The notes under the pieces were generated by a model that saw only the letters and a list, made by a program, of their open reading frames with translations, was not told where the DNA came from and ran no database searches. Source: Eubacteriaceae bacterium (lineage in GTDB: Bacteria > Bacillota > Clostridia > Lachnospirales > Lachnospiraceae). From it: DNA of 64,000 nucleotides. The position numbers and the translations under genes are program-made. This document shows, piece after piece, positions 43,049-52,405 of this stretch. Position 1 is the first letter of the stretch; the number at the start of each line of letters is the position of its first letter. The DNA lies in NCBI GenBank assembly GCA_910574015.1, contig CAJSYQ010000001.1, positions 62,001 through 126,000 of the forward strand, written 5' to 3'.

Positions 43049-44254
43049 TTATTTTGGGAAACTGACACAGATCACCGTCCCGATCCCCTCATCGCTCTCC
43101 AGGGAAATCGAGGCATTGTGGACCTCCGCGATATGCTTTACAATAGCCAGGCCCAGGCCGGTGCCCCCAGTCTTTCGGGAACGGCTTTTGTCCACGCGGT
43201 AAAACCTCTGAAATACATTCTTTTGATGCTTAACGGGAATCCCGATCCCATCATCCTGGACGATGAGCTGACCGGATACAGTGATCCAGACATGCCCGCC
43301 CTCTTTATTGTAACGAATGGCATTATCACAGAGATTGTACAAAAGCTCCTCCAGCAGGCCGCGGTCCGCCTGAATGAAAAGGGGAGATCCCTTCAGCGAC
43401 AGGGAGACCCGATGGCGGTCCGCCACCGGCTTCATCATATCCATGCACCCGGCTGCCAGCTCATACAAGTCCAGAGTTTCGAAAGTAAACTTCTCTTCGG
43501 ACGGATCGTCCAGCTCCGACAGCTGCAGGGTATCATTGATCAGGGAAAGGAGCCGCTGGGCATTCTCATAAATCTGCCCGGCAAAATGCCTCCCCTCCTT
43601 CTTGGACGCCATGCCATTGGCGATAAGCTCCGCATAGCCGGAAATGGAAGTCAGCGGCGTCTTCAGTTCGTGGCTGACATTGGCAGCAAACTCCTGCCGC
43701 AGCCGGGCATTCTGTAATGTTTTCTCATGCTGTAACCGGATCCTCCCTATGCAATACATAAGAACAGCCGTCAGCACAAGGGCGGTCAGCAGGGTGACAG
43801 GCAGGGTGCTCCGATACACCTTCCAGATGCTTCCCGCCTCCTTCGCGATGCGGATCACCTTTCCGTCATCCGTTCTCTTTGCATAGAAAAATATGCTCTG
43901 CTCCATGGTCTGGGATTTCCTGATGCAGGAGCCCTCTCCCTCCCGGAATGCCTGGATGATCTCCGGCCGGTCTCCGTGATTATCCAGGCCGGTCTCTCCG
44001 GCATAGCTGTCATACAGCACAGAACCGTCCTCCGACACCCATGTGAGCCTCAGGGCGTCCCCGGGCGACAGAATCCCTTCTGTCCGCAGCCCTTCCAGGA
44101 TATTCAGTTTCTCCAGATTTTCCGCAACAGAAGAGAGGTCACTAAATATTTCTTTTTTGAAAATTTGATAGGATACAATGGTTGTAAGAAATACGGTAAG
44201 AAAAATAGATACCATGATAACAGGTATAAAATTCAAATTGTGCTTCCGGATCAT
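43049..44254 (-). CDS. Sensor histidine kinase, PhoR-like
   Basis: A 401-residue membrane kinase with two segments (FIPVIMVSIFLTVFLTTIV and TLPVTLLTALVLTAVLMYCI) enclosing a sensor of about 110 residues. The H-box is FAANVSHELKTPLTSISGYAE. ATP-binding motifs are YNLCDNAIRYN, VQDDGIGIP, GGTGLGLAIVKHIAEVH. The ATG overlaps the stop of the response regulator gene by four bases. The signal is unknown; PhoR-like domain order does not prove phosphate sensing. Confidence 0.92.
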   Translation of the reverse strand: MIRKHNLNFIPVIMVSIFLTVFLTTIVSYQIFKKEIFSDLSSVAENLEKLNILEGLRTEGILSPGDALRLTWVSEDGSVLYDSYAGETGLDNHGDRPEIIQAFREGEGSCIRKSQTMEQSIFFYAKRTDDGKVIRIAKEAGSIWKVYRSTLPVTLLTALVLTAVLMYCIGRIRLQHEKTLQNARLRQEFAANVSHELKTPLTSISGYAELIANGMASKKEGRHFAGQIYENAQRLLSLINDTLQLSELDDPSEEKFTFETLDLYELAAGCMDMMKPVADRHRVSLSLKGSPLFIQADRGLLEELLYNLCDNAIRYNKEGGHVWITVSGQLIVQDDGIGIPVKHQKNVFQRFYRVDKSRSRKTGGTGLGLAIVKHIAEVHNASISLESDEGIGTVICVSFPK

Positions 44255-44937
44255 TCTCGTTCTCCCTGTTCTGCCAGATAACCCACATTCCTCACTGTCT
44301 TTATATGCTGTCCGGCAGCTCCTAATTTTTTGCGCAATGTTTTAATGTGTACGTCCAGCGTCCTTGACTCGCCCACAAAGTCTATCCCCCAGATCTTCTC
44401 CATCAGAACATCCCTGGTCAGCACCCTGCCCATGTTCTGCAGCAGCAGGGATAAGAGTTCAAATTCTTTGTACGTCAGATCAACAAAGGTACCCGATACG
44501 GTACAGGTTCGATTTTCCCGGTTCAGAATGATCCCGGACAGGGACAGGCAGGGTTCCTGCCTGTCCGGTCCTGTCCTCCTAAGAAGCGCCTTCACCCGGG
44601 AGATCAGCTCCATCACCCCGAAAGGCTTGGTGATATAATCATCGGCACCGGAGTCCAGCCCCTTCACCTTATCCATCTCCGATGTCTTTGCCGTCACCAT
44701 GATCACCGGGAGTTCTCTTGTCTCGGGATCGGAGCGCAGCTTTTTCAGAACGGATATCCCGTCCTCATCTGGAAGCATGATATCCAGCAGGATAAGCTCT
44801 GGTTTCTGTTTTGCCATCTCTTTGAAAAAATCAGCGGCGCGCTCAAAGCCCGCTGTCGCATACCCGCTGTTTGTCAGCGCAAACATTTCTATTTCGCGGA
44901 TATCCGTATCATCCTCCACTACATAGATGGATCTCAT
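44251..44937 (-). CDS. OmpR/PhoP-family response regulator
   Basis: A 228-residue regulator. The receiver has YVVEDDTDIRE, acceptor aspartate in LILLDIMLPDEDGI and DDYITKPFGVMELISRV. The winged-helix output (about 130-225) has LTYKEFELLSLLLQNMGRVLTRDVLMEKIWG and RTLDVHIKTLRKKLG. The start overlaps the MIF-like gene stop as ATGA, and its end overlaps the kinase. All three form one coupled operon. Confidence 0.94.
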   Translation of the reverse strand: MRSIYVVEDDTDIREIEMFALTNSGYATAGFERAADFFKEMAKQKPELILLDIMLPDEDGISVLKKLRSDPETRELPVIMVTAKTSEMDKVKGLDSGADDYITKPFGVMELISRVKALLRRTGPDRQEPCLSLSGIILNRENRTCTVSGTFVDLTYKEFELLSLLLQNMGRVLTRDVLMEKIWGIDFVGESRTLDVHIKTLRKKLGAAGQHIKTVRNVGYLAEQGERE

Positions 44938-45278
44938 AGATTGCCACCATTCCAGCCCCAGTCCGTGATCTCCTGATATGTCACGTAGATATGATCCGCC
45001 GGAATCTCCAGCTCTTCCCCGTAGATGCGGCAGATCTCCGCCGTCATCTCATTATAGATCCGGCTGTTAGCGCCGCCGAAAATCTTTACCTCCACAAACG
45101 CCGCCCTCTCACATTTTGCCCCCCTGAAATAGAGGGTGTACTCATCCTCAAAGCCCACCATCAGCCAGTTCTCACTTTTGCCGGGGATCATAGGTATGAT
45201 CTGTCCCAGTCTCTGTTTGATGATCTCCTCCTTCTCCGATGGAATCTTTACCGTAACCTTTGAATTGATAAATGGCAT
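44934..45278 (-). CDS. MIF/tautomerase superfamily protein
   Basis: A 114-residue protein beginning MPFINSKVTVKIPSEKEEII, with the N-terminal proline that acts as catalytic base after Met removal in the tautomerase superfamily. Later motifs GKSENWLMVGFEDEY and VKIFGGANSRIYNEMTAEICRIYGEEL match the MIF branch. GGAGGGAAAGAAT precedes the ATG. It heads an operon with the PhoPR-like pair, joined by a 4-base overlap. The role is unclear; phenylpyruvate tautomerase activity is known for relatives. Confidence 0.8.
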   Translation of the reverse strand: MPFINSKVTVKIPSEKEEIIKQRLGQIIPMIPGKSENWLMVGFEDEYTLYFRGAKCERAAFVEVKIFGGANSRIYNEMTAEICRIYGEELEIPADHIYVTYQEITDWGWNGGNL

Positions 45279-45344
45279 ATTCTTTCCCTCCTGATCCAGC
45301 CTGGCAGAGCCCTTCTGAGTCAGTCGCCAGGCTTATATGATTGA

Positions 45345-46739
45345 TTATGTCCGGCTGACCTTCAGCCATTTTTCATGATAGAGGCGTATCAAAAATATCG
45401 TGCCCCTAAAGCACAGCTCCAGGCACATGGCGATCCAGACACCAGACAGCCCGCAGCCTGCCACCAGCAGCAGCGCCAGCGGAATCCGCACAAACCAGAT
45501 GCTGACAAAGTTCATAACGCTGGGGATCATTGTATCACCGGTCCCCCGCAGGGCGCCGGAGGCCACAATGGATGCCGCGTAGAGCGGTTCCGCAAATACT
45601 TCGATCCGCAGGATGCGTATGCCCAGCTGTCGGATCTCTTCCTCCGGAGTCAGCAGCGACATCATAAACGGCGCCCCGGCAAACATGGCGGCACCGGTAA
45701 GCGCCATGATCCCCACACCGATCCATACCGCCATCCTGGCAAACCGCCTGGTCAGATCCTGACGCCCCGCCCCGGCACTCTGTCCCGTAAGCGCTGCCGC
45801 CGCCTCCGCAATGCCATAGCCCGGCATATAACAGAGGCTTTCTGCCGTGACGGCAAATGAGTTCGCCGCAATGGCTGCCGCCCCGAGAGGCGCTACAATA
45901 CGAGTAGTGGCGATCATGGCACCGCACATCATGACATTTTCCAGACCGATGGGCAGCGCCAGACGAAGAGCCCGGCGGATACAGTCTCTGCGGGGCCTCC
46001 AGCACTCTCCCCGCCGGATCCGGAATAAATCGGAACGAAAACAGAGGTATCCTGTCATCAGCACTGCCGTCACCAGCTGGGCCAGCGCTGTTCCCAACGC
46101 AGCTCCCACAACCCCCAGGCCAAGTCCCGGCATATGGAATGTCATGCCCGCTGCCGCCACCTCCCGCGGCGGAAAGATCAAAAGACCATTAAATACCACA
46201 TCCAGCATGCACATCAGTATGTTCAGCATTCCCGGCGTCCGCATATTCCCGCTGCTCTGCAGCATCCCACCTGCCAGACGGTTGATCTGGACGATGGGCA
46301 GGGAACAGGCAAAGATAAGGAAGTAGCGGGACGCATCACTCCGCAGCTCCGGCGCGGCTCCCAGCCACACCGGCAGTCTCCCGGCGATCAGTATTCCACA
46401 CAGCATAAGAAAAAGACTGACAAGCAGCGCGGAAGAAAATGACTGGCGCATCACACCCCTGGCTTTTCGGATATCTCCCGCGCCGATACAGTGTGCCGTC
46501 TGTATGGAAAAGCCGGACGCTGTGGCACCGCATATACCGCTGAAGAGCCAGGCACTGGTGGATACCAGCCCGATGGAGGCAGATGCCTCGGCCCCCAGAC
46601 TCCCCACCATGGACGCATCGATATACTGCATGACAATGGAGGAAATCTGAGCCAGTATCGCCGGTATGCTCAATGTGCAGATCAGCCGAAACTGCTGCCG
46701 CAGGGTCAGCTCCTCTCCCTGGCGCAATTGTGTCAACAA
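45345..46739 (-). CDS. MATE family efflux transporter
   Basis: A 464-residue inner-membrane antiporter with about twelve segments. Family stretches include IPAILAQISSIVMQYIDASMVGSLGAEASASIGL and GLENVMMCGAMIATTRIVAPLGAAAIAANSFAVTAESLCYMPGYGIAEAA. The start appears to be TTG 46739 after GAGGTAGACATAAA. It is 66 bases upstream of the MIF-like gene in the same direction. Substrates are unknown; sodium- or proton-driven export of drugs or metabolites is usual. Confidence 0.92.
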   Translation of the reverse strand: MLTQLRQGEELTLRQQFRLICTLSIPAILAQISSIVMQYIDASMVGSLGAEASASIGLVSTSAWLFSGICGATASGFSIQTAHCIGAGDIRKARGVMRQSFSSALLVSLFLMLCGILIAGRLPVWLGAAPELRSDASRYFLIFACSLPIVQINRLAGGMLQSSGNMRTPGMLNILMCMLDVVFNGLLIFPPREVAAAGMTFHMPGLGLGVVGAALGTALAQLVTAVLMTGYLCFRSDLFRIRRGECWRPRRDCIRRALRLALPIGLENVMMCGAMIATTRIVAPLGAAAIAANSFAVTAESLCYMPGYGIAEAAAALTGQSAGAGRQDLTRRFARMAVWIGVGIMALTGAAMFAGAPFMMSLLTPEEEIRQLGIRILRIEVFAEPLYAASIVASGALRGTGDTMIPSVMNFVSIWFVRIPLALLLVAGCGLSGVWIAMCLELCFRGTIFLIRLYHEKWLKVSRT

Positions 46740-46820
46740 TTTATGTCTACCTCATTTCCCTGAACTTTCTGCCCCCATTATATCGCAGGAAATGTGTTTT
46801 GACAATAACCTTTGCAGGGA

Positions 46821-48770
46821 TTAATTCCCCCTCCTGCCTCTCCTGGTCCGCGAAAAATACATTACCAAGCCGATCAGAAATGCTCCAAAGTCAAGGAATA
46901 CGGCAAAGATCAAGGCCAGTACCGCTTTTCCCTTGTATTCAAATAAACTCTCATCTCCCCAAAATAGATTATATGCCTTTTCCATGTCACTTGTATCAAG
47001 AAAGGATTTTCTGTATAATTCTGCTTGGGAAATGTAATTACTATCTCCTTCGTTTGTTTCACCCTCATCTGTAGTATATCTATTTGTCTTTACTCCCTCT
47101 GATTTGTTATCATCAGTAGAATCATCTTCTTCATCGGGATATATATTTAGAGGATGGCCGTAAATAAGACCCTCAAGCTCAGTCATCTGGCTTTTCTTAA
47201 TCTCTGTCCAGTCATCTGGCGTGACATCTATTACAACATTCAGCCGACGATCCTCCTCAATCCCGCTGCCCGTCGATGACGCTGCACTCCCAGTGGCACT
47301 ATCGGGATCTGCCTGGGAAAAACCGTTCCTTTTATCACCACCTTCCACAACCGATTTCACAATGTTATAATTCGTATTTACTTTCGTTTTCAGGGAATCC
47401 AGGTCTTTAGCATACTCAACCGCATAGATATATCTTTCTATGTTGTGAATCAGGTTTGTGACACCTCCTACTATATTAGCATTATCTGAGAGAAGCGCCC
47501 CCTGCATCTTCAGCAGCTGCTTTCTGGCTTGATTCAGGTCGTCTGTCTCTGTTTCCGATGAGCCAAATGCAGAAATCAGTTCCTCAAAGGAATAGGCATT
47601 CTCGCCATAGCTGTTCTCGATCAGATTTTTAACTTTTTCTGACAAATCATCCGTTTCTAAAATCAGAGAGTCCATATTCATTTTTGCCTCACTGATAAGG
47701 CGTTTCGTATTTTCGGGAGCCTTTCCATCTGCAATATTGTCAATCGCTTCCAGCAATTCTTTAAGGCCACCCTTTATTGTCACACAAAAATCATACAGGC
47801 TCTCCATCTTCTCAAGCGTCGGCATATTATCTTTTGTGAATTTTTTCAAGTTTAGTTGTTTTGCTTTTTTACCTCCTCTTAATCTAACAATCCACTTATT
47901 ATAACAATTCACGGCAAATGTGTACTGATAATGATACTCCCCATACATAGCATATTTATCCCGGTTTATATTATTGATTTTGTTTTTTAATCCTGCTGAG
48001 AACTGTGAATTGCCCAAATTTTGTGAATTTATTAGATTTTTATGAAGTCTGTCTACATAATCTTTGCGTATAAACTTATACCAGTATTTTACCTCTTTTC
48101 CCTCCTTCAGCAACTCTCTCTTGAAAATTTTATCGATGTCCTCGTCCAGATATACCAGTTCTTCTGTCTCCACTAACTCCAGTATAGTTGAATTGGTAGC
48201 CGCATACTCCTTTGCCCGTTTAAAAGCAGACTTTTTAATAATATCTTCCCCATTTTCCTTAATTTGTTGAATCAAATCTTTCTGTTGTTTATCCAGATAT
48301 TGTTCACTATCCGTCTCCATGTCCTGTATTGTGCTGCGCATAAATTTATCCATTTTGATATTTGCATTTACAGCAAAATCAGTTTGATAAATCGTATTGG
48401 CAATAGATATATAGGAAAACATAATAGAAGCTATCATCGACAGAAAAAAAGTAATAATTACAATTAGAACCATAAAAATTCTTAGAAATATAATATAATT
48501 ATTTTTACAGATGAATTTTAAAACCGGAACGAGATTCAGTACACCGCCCAGCAGTATAAGCTGTATCGCCATTGAAGCAAGAGCAGCTGTAAGTTCCTGC
48601 CCCTCTGCAAATACTGTATTCTTAAACCCGCCAAACGTAGTATACCAAGACAGCAGCGACATAACAACTGCCGCATTATGGAACAGGCTCAGTTGCTTTT
48701 TCTTCTTCCTTTTCTTATCTTTTCTCTTTTTCTGATTATTTTCCTGCTGAGTCTCCATTCTCATTTCCAT
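46821..48770 (-). CDS. Uncharacterised membrane protein with large extracytoplasmic coiled-coil region
   Basis: A 649-residue protein. The N-terminus is very basic (QKKRKDKKRKKKKQ). Two or three membrane segments follow by residue 130 (LTAALASMAIQLILLGGVLNLV; IFMVLIVIITFFLSMIASIMF). Residues about 145-590 are a long charged helical region (EQYLDKQQKDLIQQIKENG) ending in an acidic, Ser/Asp-rich linker. A last segment (AVLALIFAVFLDFGAFLIGLVMYF) is followed by a basic tail. It overlaps the upstream membrane gene by 35 bases; AGGAGGG lies inside that gene. The DNA is more AT-rich than its surroundings. I do not recognise the family. Confidence 0.85.
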   Translation of the reverse strand: MEMRMETQQENNQKKRKDKKRKKKKQLSLFHNAAVVMSLLSWYTTFGGFKNTVFAEGQELTAALASMAIQLILLGGVLNLVPVLKFICKNNYIIFLRIFMVLIVIITFFLSMIASIMFSYISIANTIYQTDFAVNANIKMDKFMRSTIQDMETDSEQYLDKQQKDLIQQIKENGEDIIKKSAFKRAKEYAATNSTILELVETEELVYLDEDIDKIFKRELLKEGKEVKYWYKFIRKDYVDRLHKNLINSQNLGNSQFSAGLKNKINNINRDKYAMYGEYHYQYTFAVNCYNKWIVRLRGGKKAKQLNLKKFTKDNMPTLEKMESLYDFCVTIKGGLKELLEAIDNIADGKAPENTKRLISEAKMNMDSLILETDDLSEKVKNLIENSYGENAYSFEELISAFGSSETETDDLNQARKQLLKMQGALLSDNANIVGGVTNLIHNIERYIYAVEYAKDLDSLKTKVNTNYNIVKSVVEGGDKRNGFSQADPDSATGSAASSTGSGIEEDRRLNVVIDVTPDDWTEIKKSQMTELEGLIYGHPLNIYPDEEDDSTDDNKSEGVKTNRYTTDEGETNEGDSNYISQAELYRKSFLDTSDMEKAYNLFWGDESLFEYKGKAVLALIFAVFLDFGAFLIGLVMYFSRTRRGRRGN

Positions 48771-50637
48771 CACATTCCCTCCTAGTATCGTCTGTATCTT
48801 TTACTTCATTATCCTGCTCATCTTCATCCTCGTCCTCGTCGTCATTTTTCATGCTCTTAAATAACTCCACAAAAAAATTGCAAAACAAACTAAAGGGTGC
48901 GAAAATAGCCTCTACAAAGTCCCCTGCCAGCTTATAGGCATGTTTTTTTATCTTCTTCTTTAATTTACTTGCCTTTTCATCATTAGCTTCGAATATCACT
49001 GACAGAAGATAATACATGATTGCATACCAGAGAAGGACAATCAAAGGAAAGGCAAAATAACGAAAAGCATCCCCTGCCACTCCAATTGCAGTCTCTTCAG
49101 TAAAATCTATCTTTGCATAAATATACCAGGAGATAATTGATAAGACCAATGCGAAAAATGAACTCATCCCATGAATCACAGAATGCAGCTTACTGGTTTT
49201 TTGATTCTTTTCCGTATCTTCGATTTCCTTTATCGTCCTTACAATATATATGCCAATCTGGCACAGGGCAAAGATCACCGTGATGGCAAATGCAACTGCC
49301 AGGATAATTAAGATGATGACCTGCGGCAGAGTTCTTGAAAGGTCATCTAATTTCTGCTGTGTAAGCCAGAACCTCTCCAGAAAAAATATCAAAACGAGAC
49401 ATAAAACAAGAAAACAGGCAGCAATATAACCATATAAAAAAATTCGATGCCCCTTCTTCATATCTTTCATGTATTCCTTCCATATTCCAGTATCCCGAAC
49501 ACGAAAATACCGCAGATTCCGAACCGCTTTTACCAGCACTGTTAAGAGAAGAAGAACGACTAGAACTGCCGCCAGCAAAGCCAGAATCTGTAAAATAATA
49601 TGAACCGCTGCAGCAAAATCAGAACCTCCAAAGGCTTCTATAAGCTTTTCAAGAATAAAAACGGTTAAAATCGTTCCTCCTACAGAAATAAGGATGAATT
49701 TAAATAACGTTTTTGAATCCCTGACAAGCATTTCCTTTATTTTCTGATAATTCAAATTCCATAAAACAAATCCCAATAACGCCATAATAAAAATGATCAC
49801 GATAAATATAGAATATTTATGAAAAAGCCCCTCTTTTTCCCCTATACTATAGAGCACAGGCGTCATGCCCCATATACAGCCGCCTATATTGATCCACATA
49901 AGCAAAGAGAGCTGTCCGTCTTTTCTTTTGCAATGAATCATGACTGCGATCAATGCTATGAGAAAGAGCACAAAAAAAGTCAGCGTGATTCTCTCCTGAA
50001 CAGAAGAATTCGCTGCAGAGACTATAAAATGCCCGATTCCCGCATAGTTCCACAGAAATCTGACTTCATGCAATAGGATAACACAAAAAAATAGATAGTT
50101 AAGAAAGGAATCTTTATTTCCAAATATGGAAAATTCCTGAGATCTGAATCTATTTCGGATAAGAAAAAAATCTATCACTACAAAAACAACAAGCGTTACG
50201 ATAAAAAGAATGATCTGCCTGTGCTCGAAACAGCTCTGACAGATATCTGTCCAGTTTTCCGGCAGCCACCCAAAGAACTGTCTCACATAATATACAAGAG
50301 GCAGCGCAGTCAGCAAAGAAAAAATCTGCGCCAACAGGGCAGGGGTATTAGGCATATCTCTCTTATGTGATCTCTTTAAGCTTATCGCTGCCAAAATGAA
50401 AAAAATAACCGCAATGATTTCCAATACCAGACAGGCTGTCTCATCCTGAGTGATTGAGATAAAAATTTCTTGTATTTTATTGGCCGGATGGTCCTGCAGA
50501 AAATCGTTCCCGTTATCCATAAACATTGCTATCATTACTATCACATAATGAATCACCATCACTATAATTGAAATAGCACATAGTCCAACAGAATTCTGTC
50601 TGGACGGCCCTGTTATATAATCGTCTCTTCTGTACAT
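48736..50637 (-). CDS. Uncharacterised polytopic membrane protein with acidic tail
   Basis: A 633-residue protein with about fourteen hydrophobic segments (for example VGLCAISIIVMVIHYVIVMI, LVLEIIAVIFFILAAISL, VHIILQILALLAAVLVVLLL). The C-terminus is an acidic cytoplasmic tail (NDDEDEDEDEQDNEVKDTDD). Start 50637 follows AAAGGAGAAAGCAAT; the upstream extension lacks a site. It is translated with the next gene, which starts inside its tail. No transporter, secretion or enzyme motif was recognised. The composition is AT-rich, unlike the flanking deoB and MATE genes, suggesting acquisition. Confidence 0.85.
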   Translation of the reverse strand: MYRRDDYITGPSRQNSVGLCAISIIVMVIHYVIVMIAMFMDNGNDFLQDHPANKIQEIFISITQDETACLVLEIIAVIFFILAAISLKRSHKRDMPNTPALLAQIFSLLTALPLVYYVRQFFGWLPENWTDICQSCFEHRQIILFIVTLVVFVVIDFFLIRNRFRSQEFSIFGNKDSFLNYLFFCVILLHEVRFLWNYAGIGHFIVSAANSSVQERITLTFFVLFLIALIAVMIHCKRKDGQLSLLMWINIGGCIWGMTPVLYSIGEKEGLFHKYSIFIVIIFIMALLGFVLWNLNYQKIKEMLVRDSKTLFKFILISVGGTILTVFILEKLIEAFGGSDFAAAVHIILQILALLAAVLVVLLLLTVLVKAVRNLRYFRVRDTGIWKEYMKDMKKGHRIFLYGYIAACFLVLCLVLIFFLERFWLTQQKLDDLSRTLPQVIILIILAVAFAITVIFALCQIGIYIVRTIKEIEDTEKNQKTSKLHSVIHGMSSFFALVLSIISWYIYAKIDFTEETAIGVAGDAFRYFAFPLIVLLWYAIMYYLLSVIFEANDEKASKLKKKIKKHAYKLAGDFVEAIFAPFSLFCNFFVELFKSMKNDDEDEDEDEQDNEVKDTDDTRRECDGNENGDSAGK

Positions 50638-50772
50638 ATTGCTTTCTCCTTTCTTCAAATCGCAAAGCAACATGTAATATAATACAATACTTTTATGCAA
50701 CGATACAATAACCTGGCATTCACTACAATGTGCATTCTCTTTCAGCATTTTCTGCTTTTATCCGACAATTTA

Positions 50773-51963
50773 TCACACCAGCAGCTCCAGAACGGATTCC
50801 CCTATCGTCCCCGGCGGCATCTGTAATCCAAAGTTATCTGCTACAGTGGCCCCCACTACGGCAAAATTCATTCTATCCTCCAGTCTCCCGGAGCCTTTCA
50901 TCGATGGGGAGTATGCCAGAAGCGGAACCCTCTCCCGGGTGTGGTCAGTTCCGGTATGAGTGGGATCGTTGCCATGATCCGCTGTGATCAGCAGCAGATC
51001 ATCTTCCCTCAGGTTCTGCAGAAGTTCTCCCAATCGGACATCAAACCGTTCCAGCTCCTGTGCATAACCCACAGCATTGCGGCGGTGTCCCCACAGGGCA
51101 TCGAAATCTACAAGATTCACATAACAGAGTCCCCGGAAATCTCTTTTGGCAATCTCTATGGTCTGCTCCATGCCGTGGACAGAGCTCTTTGATTTATTGG
51201 ATTCGGTCAGCCCCTCACCGTCGAAAATATCATAAATCTTCCCCACAGAGATCACATCCAGACCGGCGTCCTTCAGCGCATTCAGGGCTGTCCTCCCATA
51301 CGGCTTCAGGGCGTAGTCATGACGGTTGCTGGTCCTCTGAAACGACCCCTTCTTTTTTCCCACATAAGGCCGTGCGATCACCCGCCCCACCTTCCATTCA
51401 TCTCTCATGGTGAGCTCCCTGGCGATCTCGCAGCAGCGGTACAGCTCATCCAGCCCGAAAGTCTCCTCATTGCCACAGATCTGCATGACAGAATCTGCCG
51501 AGGTGTACACGATCATATGTCCCGTGGCAATTTCCTCCTCCGCCAGTTCATCTAAAATTGCCGTTCCGCTGGCACTCTTATTTCCAATAATGGTGCGTCC
51601 GGTGCGCCGGGAAAGTTCATCTACCAGCTCCTTAGGAAATCCATGCTCGGTAAATGTCTGGAATGGGGTTGTGACAGAAAACCCCATCATCTCCCAATGC
51701 CCTGTCATCGTATCCTTTCCGGTACTTGCCTCATTCAGCTTCATATAGTATCCCCATGGTTTTTCCACGGGTTCCACACACTGCAGGGGATGAAGATTTG
51801 CCATACCAAGCTTCTGCAGATTGGGTATATCCATTCGCTCTACACTCCGGGAAATGTGCCCCAGAGTATCCGTCCCCTCATCTCCATAGGCAGACGCATC
51901 CTCCATGGCGCCCACTCCCAGAGAATCAATCACAATTGTAAAGATCCTTTTATATTGATTCAT
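50773..51963 (-). CDS. deoB: Phosphopentomutase
   Basis: Interconverts (deoxy)ribose 1- and 5-phosphates in nucleoside salvage; cytosolic, manganese-dependent. The 396-residue protein has the alkaline-phosphatase-superfamily metal sites: [16 protein letters not shown], the phosphorylated threonine region [57 protein letters not shown] 51963 has GGAGGG at proper distance. Its promoter and a perfect hairpin repeat lie upstream. Nucleoside phosphorylase at 58209 is a possible metabolic partner but not linked. Confidence 0.96.
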   Translation of the reverse strand: MNQYKRIFTIVIDSLGVGAMEDASAYGDEGTDTLGHISRSVERMDIPNLQKLGMANLHPLQCVEPVEKPWGYYMKLNEASTGKDTMTGHWEMMGFSVTTPFQTFTEHGFPKELVDELSRRTGRTIIGNKSASGTAILDELAEEEIATGHMIVYTSADSVMQICGNEETFGLDELYRCCEIARELTMRDEWKVGRVIARPYVGKKKGSFQRTSNRHDYALKPYGRTALNALKDAGLDVISVGKIYDIFDGEGLTESNKSKSSVHGMEQTIEIAKRDFRGLCYVNLVDFDALWGHRRNAVGYAQELERFDVRLGELLQNLREDDLLLITADHGNDPTHTGTDHTRERVPLLAYSPSMKGSGRLEDRMNFAVVGATVADNFGLQMPPGTIGESVLELLV

Positions 51964-51997
51964 TTTCATCCCTCCAAACCAAAAAACTGTTATAACT

Positions 51998-52026
51998 ATT
52001 TTAACTTAATTTCGAGAAAAGAGCAA
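51998..52026 (-). promoter_or_regulatory. Promoter of deoB
   Basis: TTGCTC and TAAAAT, 17-base spacer, minus strand. Confidence 0.6.
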
Positions 52027-52041
52027 CAAGAGTATCCTGCA

Positions 52042-52095
52042 CATAACTTAACGGCGCCAATTTGAATTCCTTCAAATTGGCGCCGTTAAGTTATG
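52042..52095. repeat. Perfect 25-bp inverted repeat, best copy of the AACG intergenic family
   Basis: Arms 52042-52066 and 52071-52095 are exact complements around a four-base loop; the outer part reads CATAACTTAACGGCGCC. The stop codon of the gene at 52091 lies in the right arm. It would act as a transcription-end hairpin, but no T-run follows on either strand. Confidence 0.85.
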
Positions 52096-52405
52096 AAAAA
52101 ATATTCCACCCCCCATAATTTCCTGTGAGAAGTCCCAGCATTGCCAGATTCTGATATGGATACATCATCTGCATCATCTGTTCCATCGAATCGGTATTCC
52201 TCTGTCTGCCGCTGCCGGCTGCAGCGGACGCCGCAGTCTTCCCAGTGATTTCCCTCCGAACTGACTGTCTCAGCCTCTCTTCAAAGCTTACCTGCCGGGC
52301 CGTATGATTCCCTGCTGACCTTCCAGCAGTTCCTCGCCCGGCATTCTGCCATCTCATAATGGACGTAATATAATTCATCATCCCTAACATCTGCATATCC
52401 ATCAT
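52091..52405 (-). CDS. Uncharacterised methionine-rich small protein
   Basis: A 104-residue protein with hydrophobic, Met-rich ends (MMDMQMLGMMNYITSIMRW; MEQMMQMMYPYQNLAMLGLL) around a basic middle (RQVSFEERLRQSVRREITGK). No classical signal peptide. The ATG overlaps the stop of the gene at 52402 as ATGA. It is the last gene of the RR-HK operon; the stop lies in a strong hairpin. Function is unknown. Confidence 0.75.
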   Translation of the reverse strand: MMDMQMLGMMNYITSIMRWQNAGRGTAGRSAGNHTARQVSFEERLRQSVRREITGKTAASAAAGSGRQRNTDSMEQMMQMMYPYQNLAMLGLLTGNYGGWNIFS

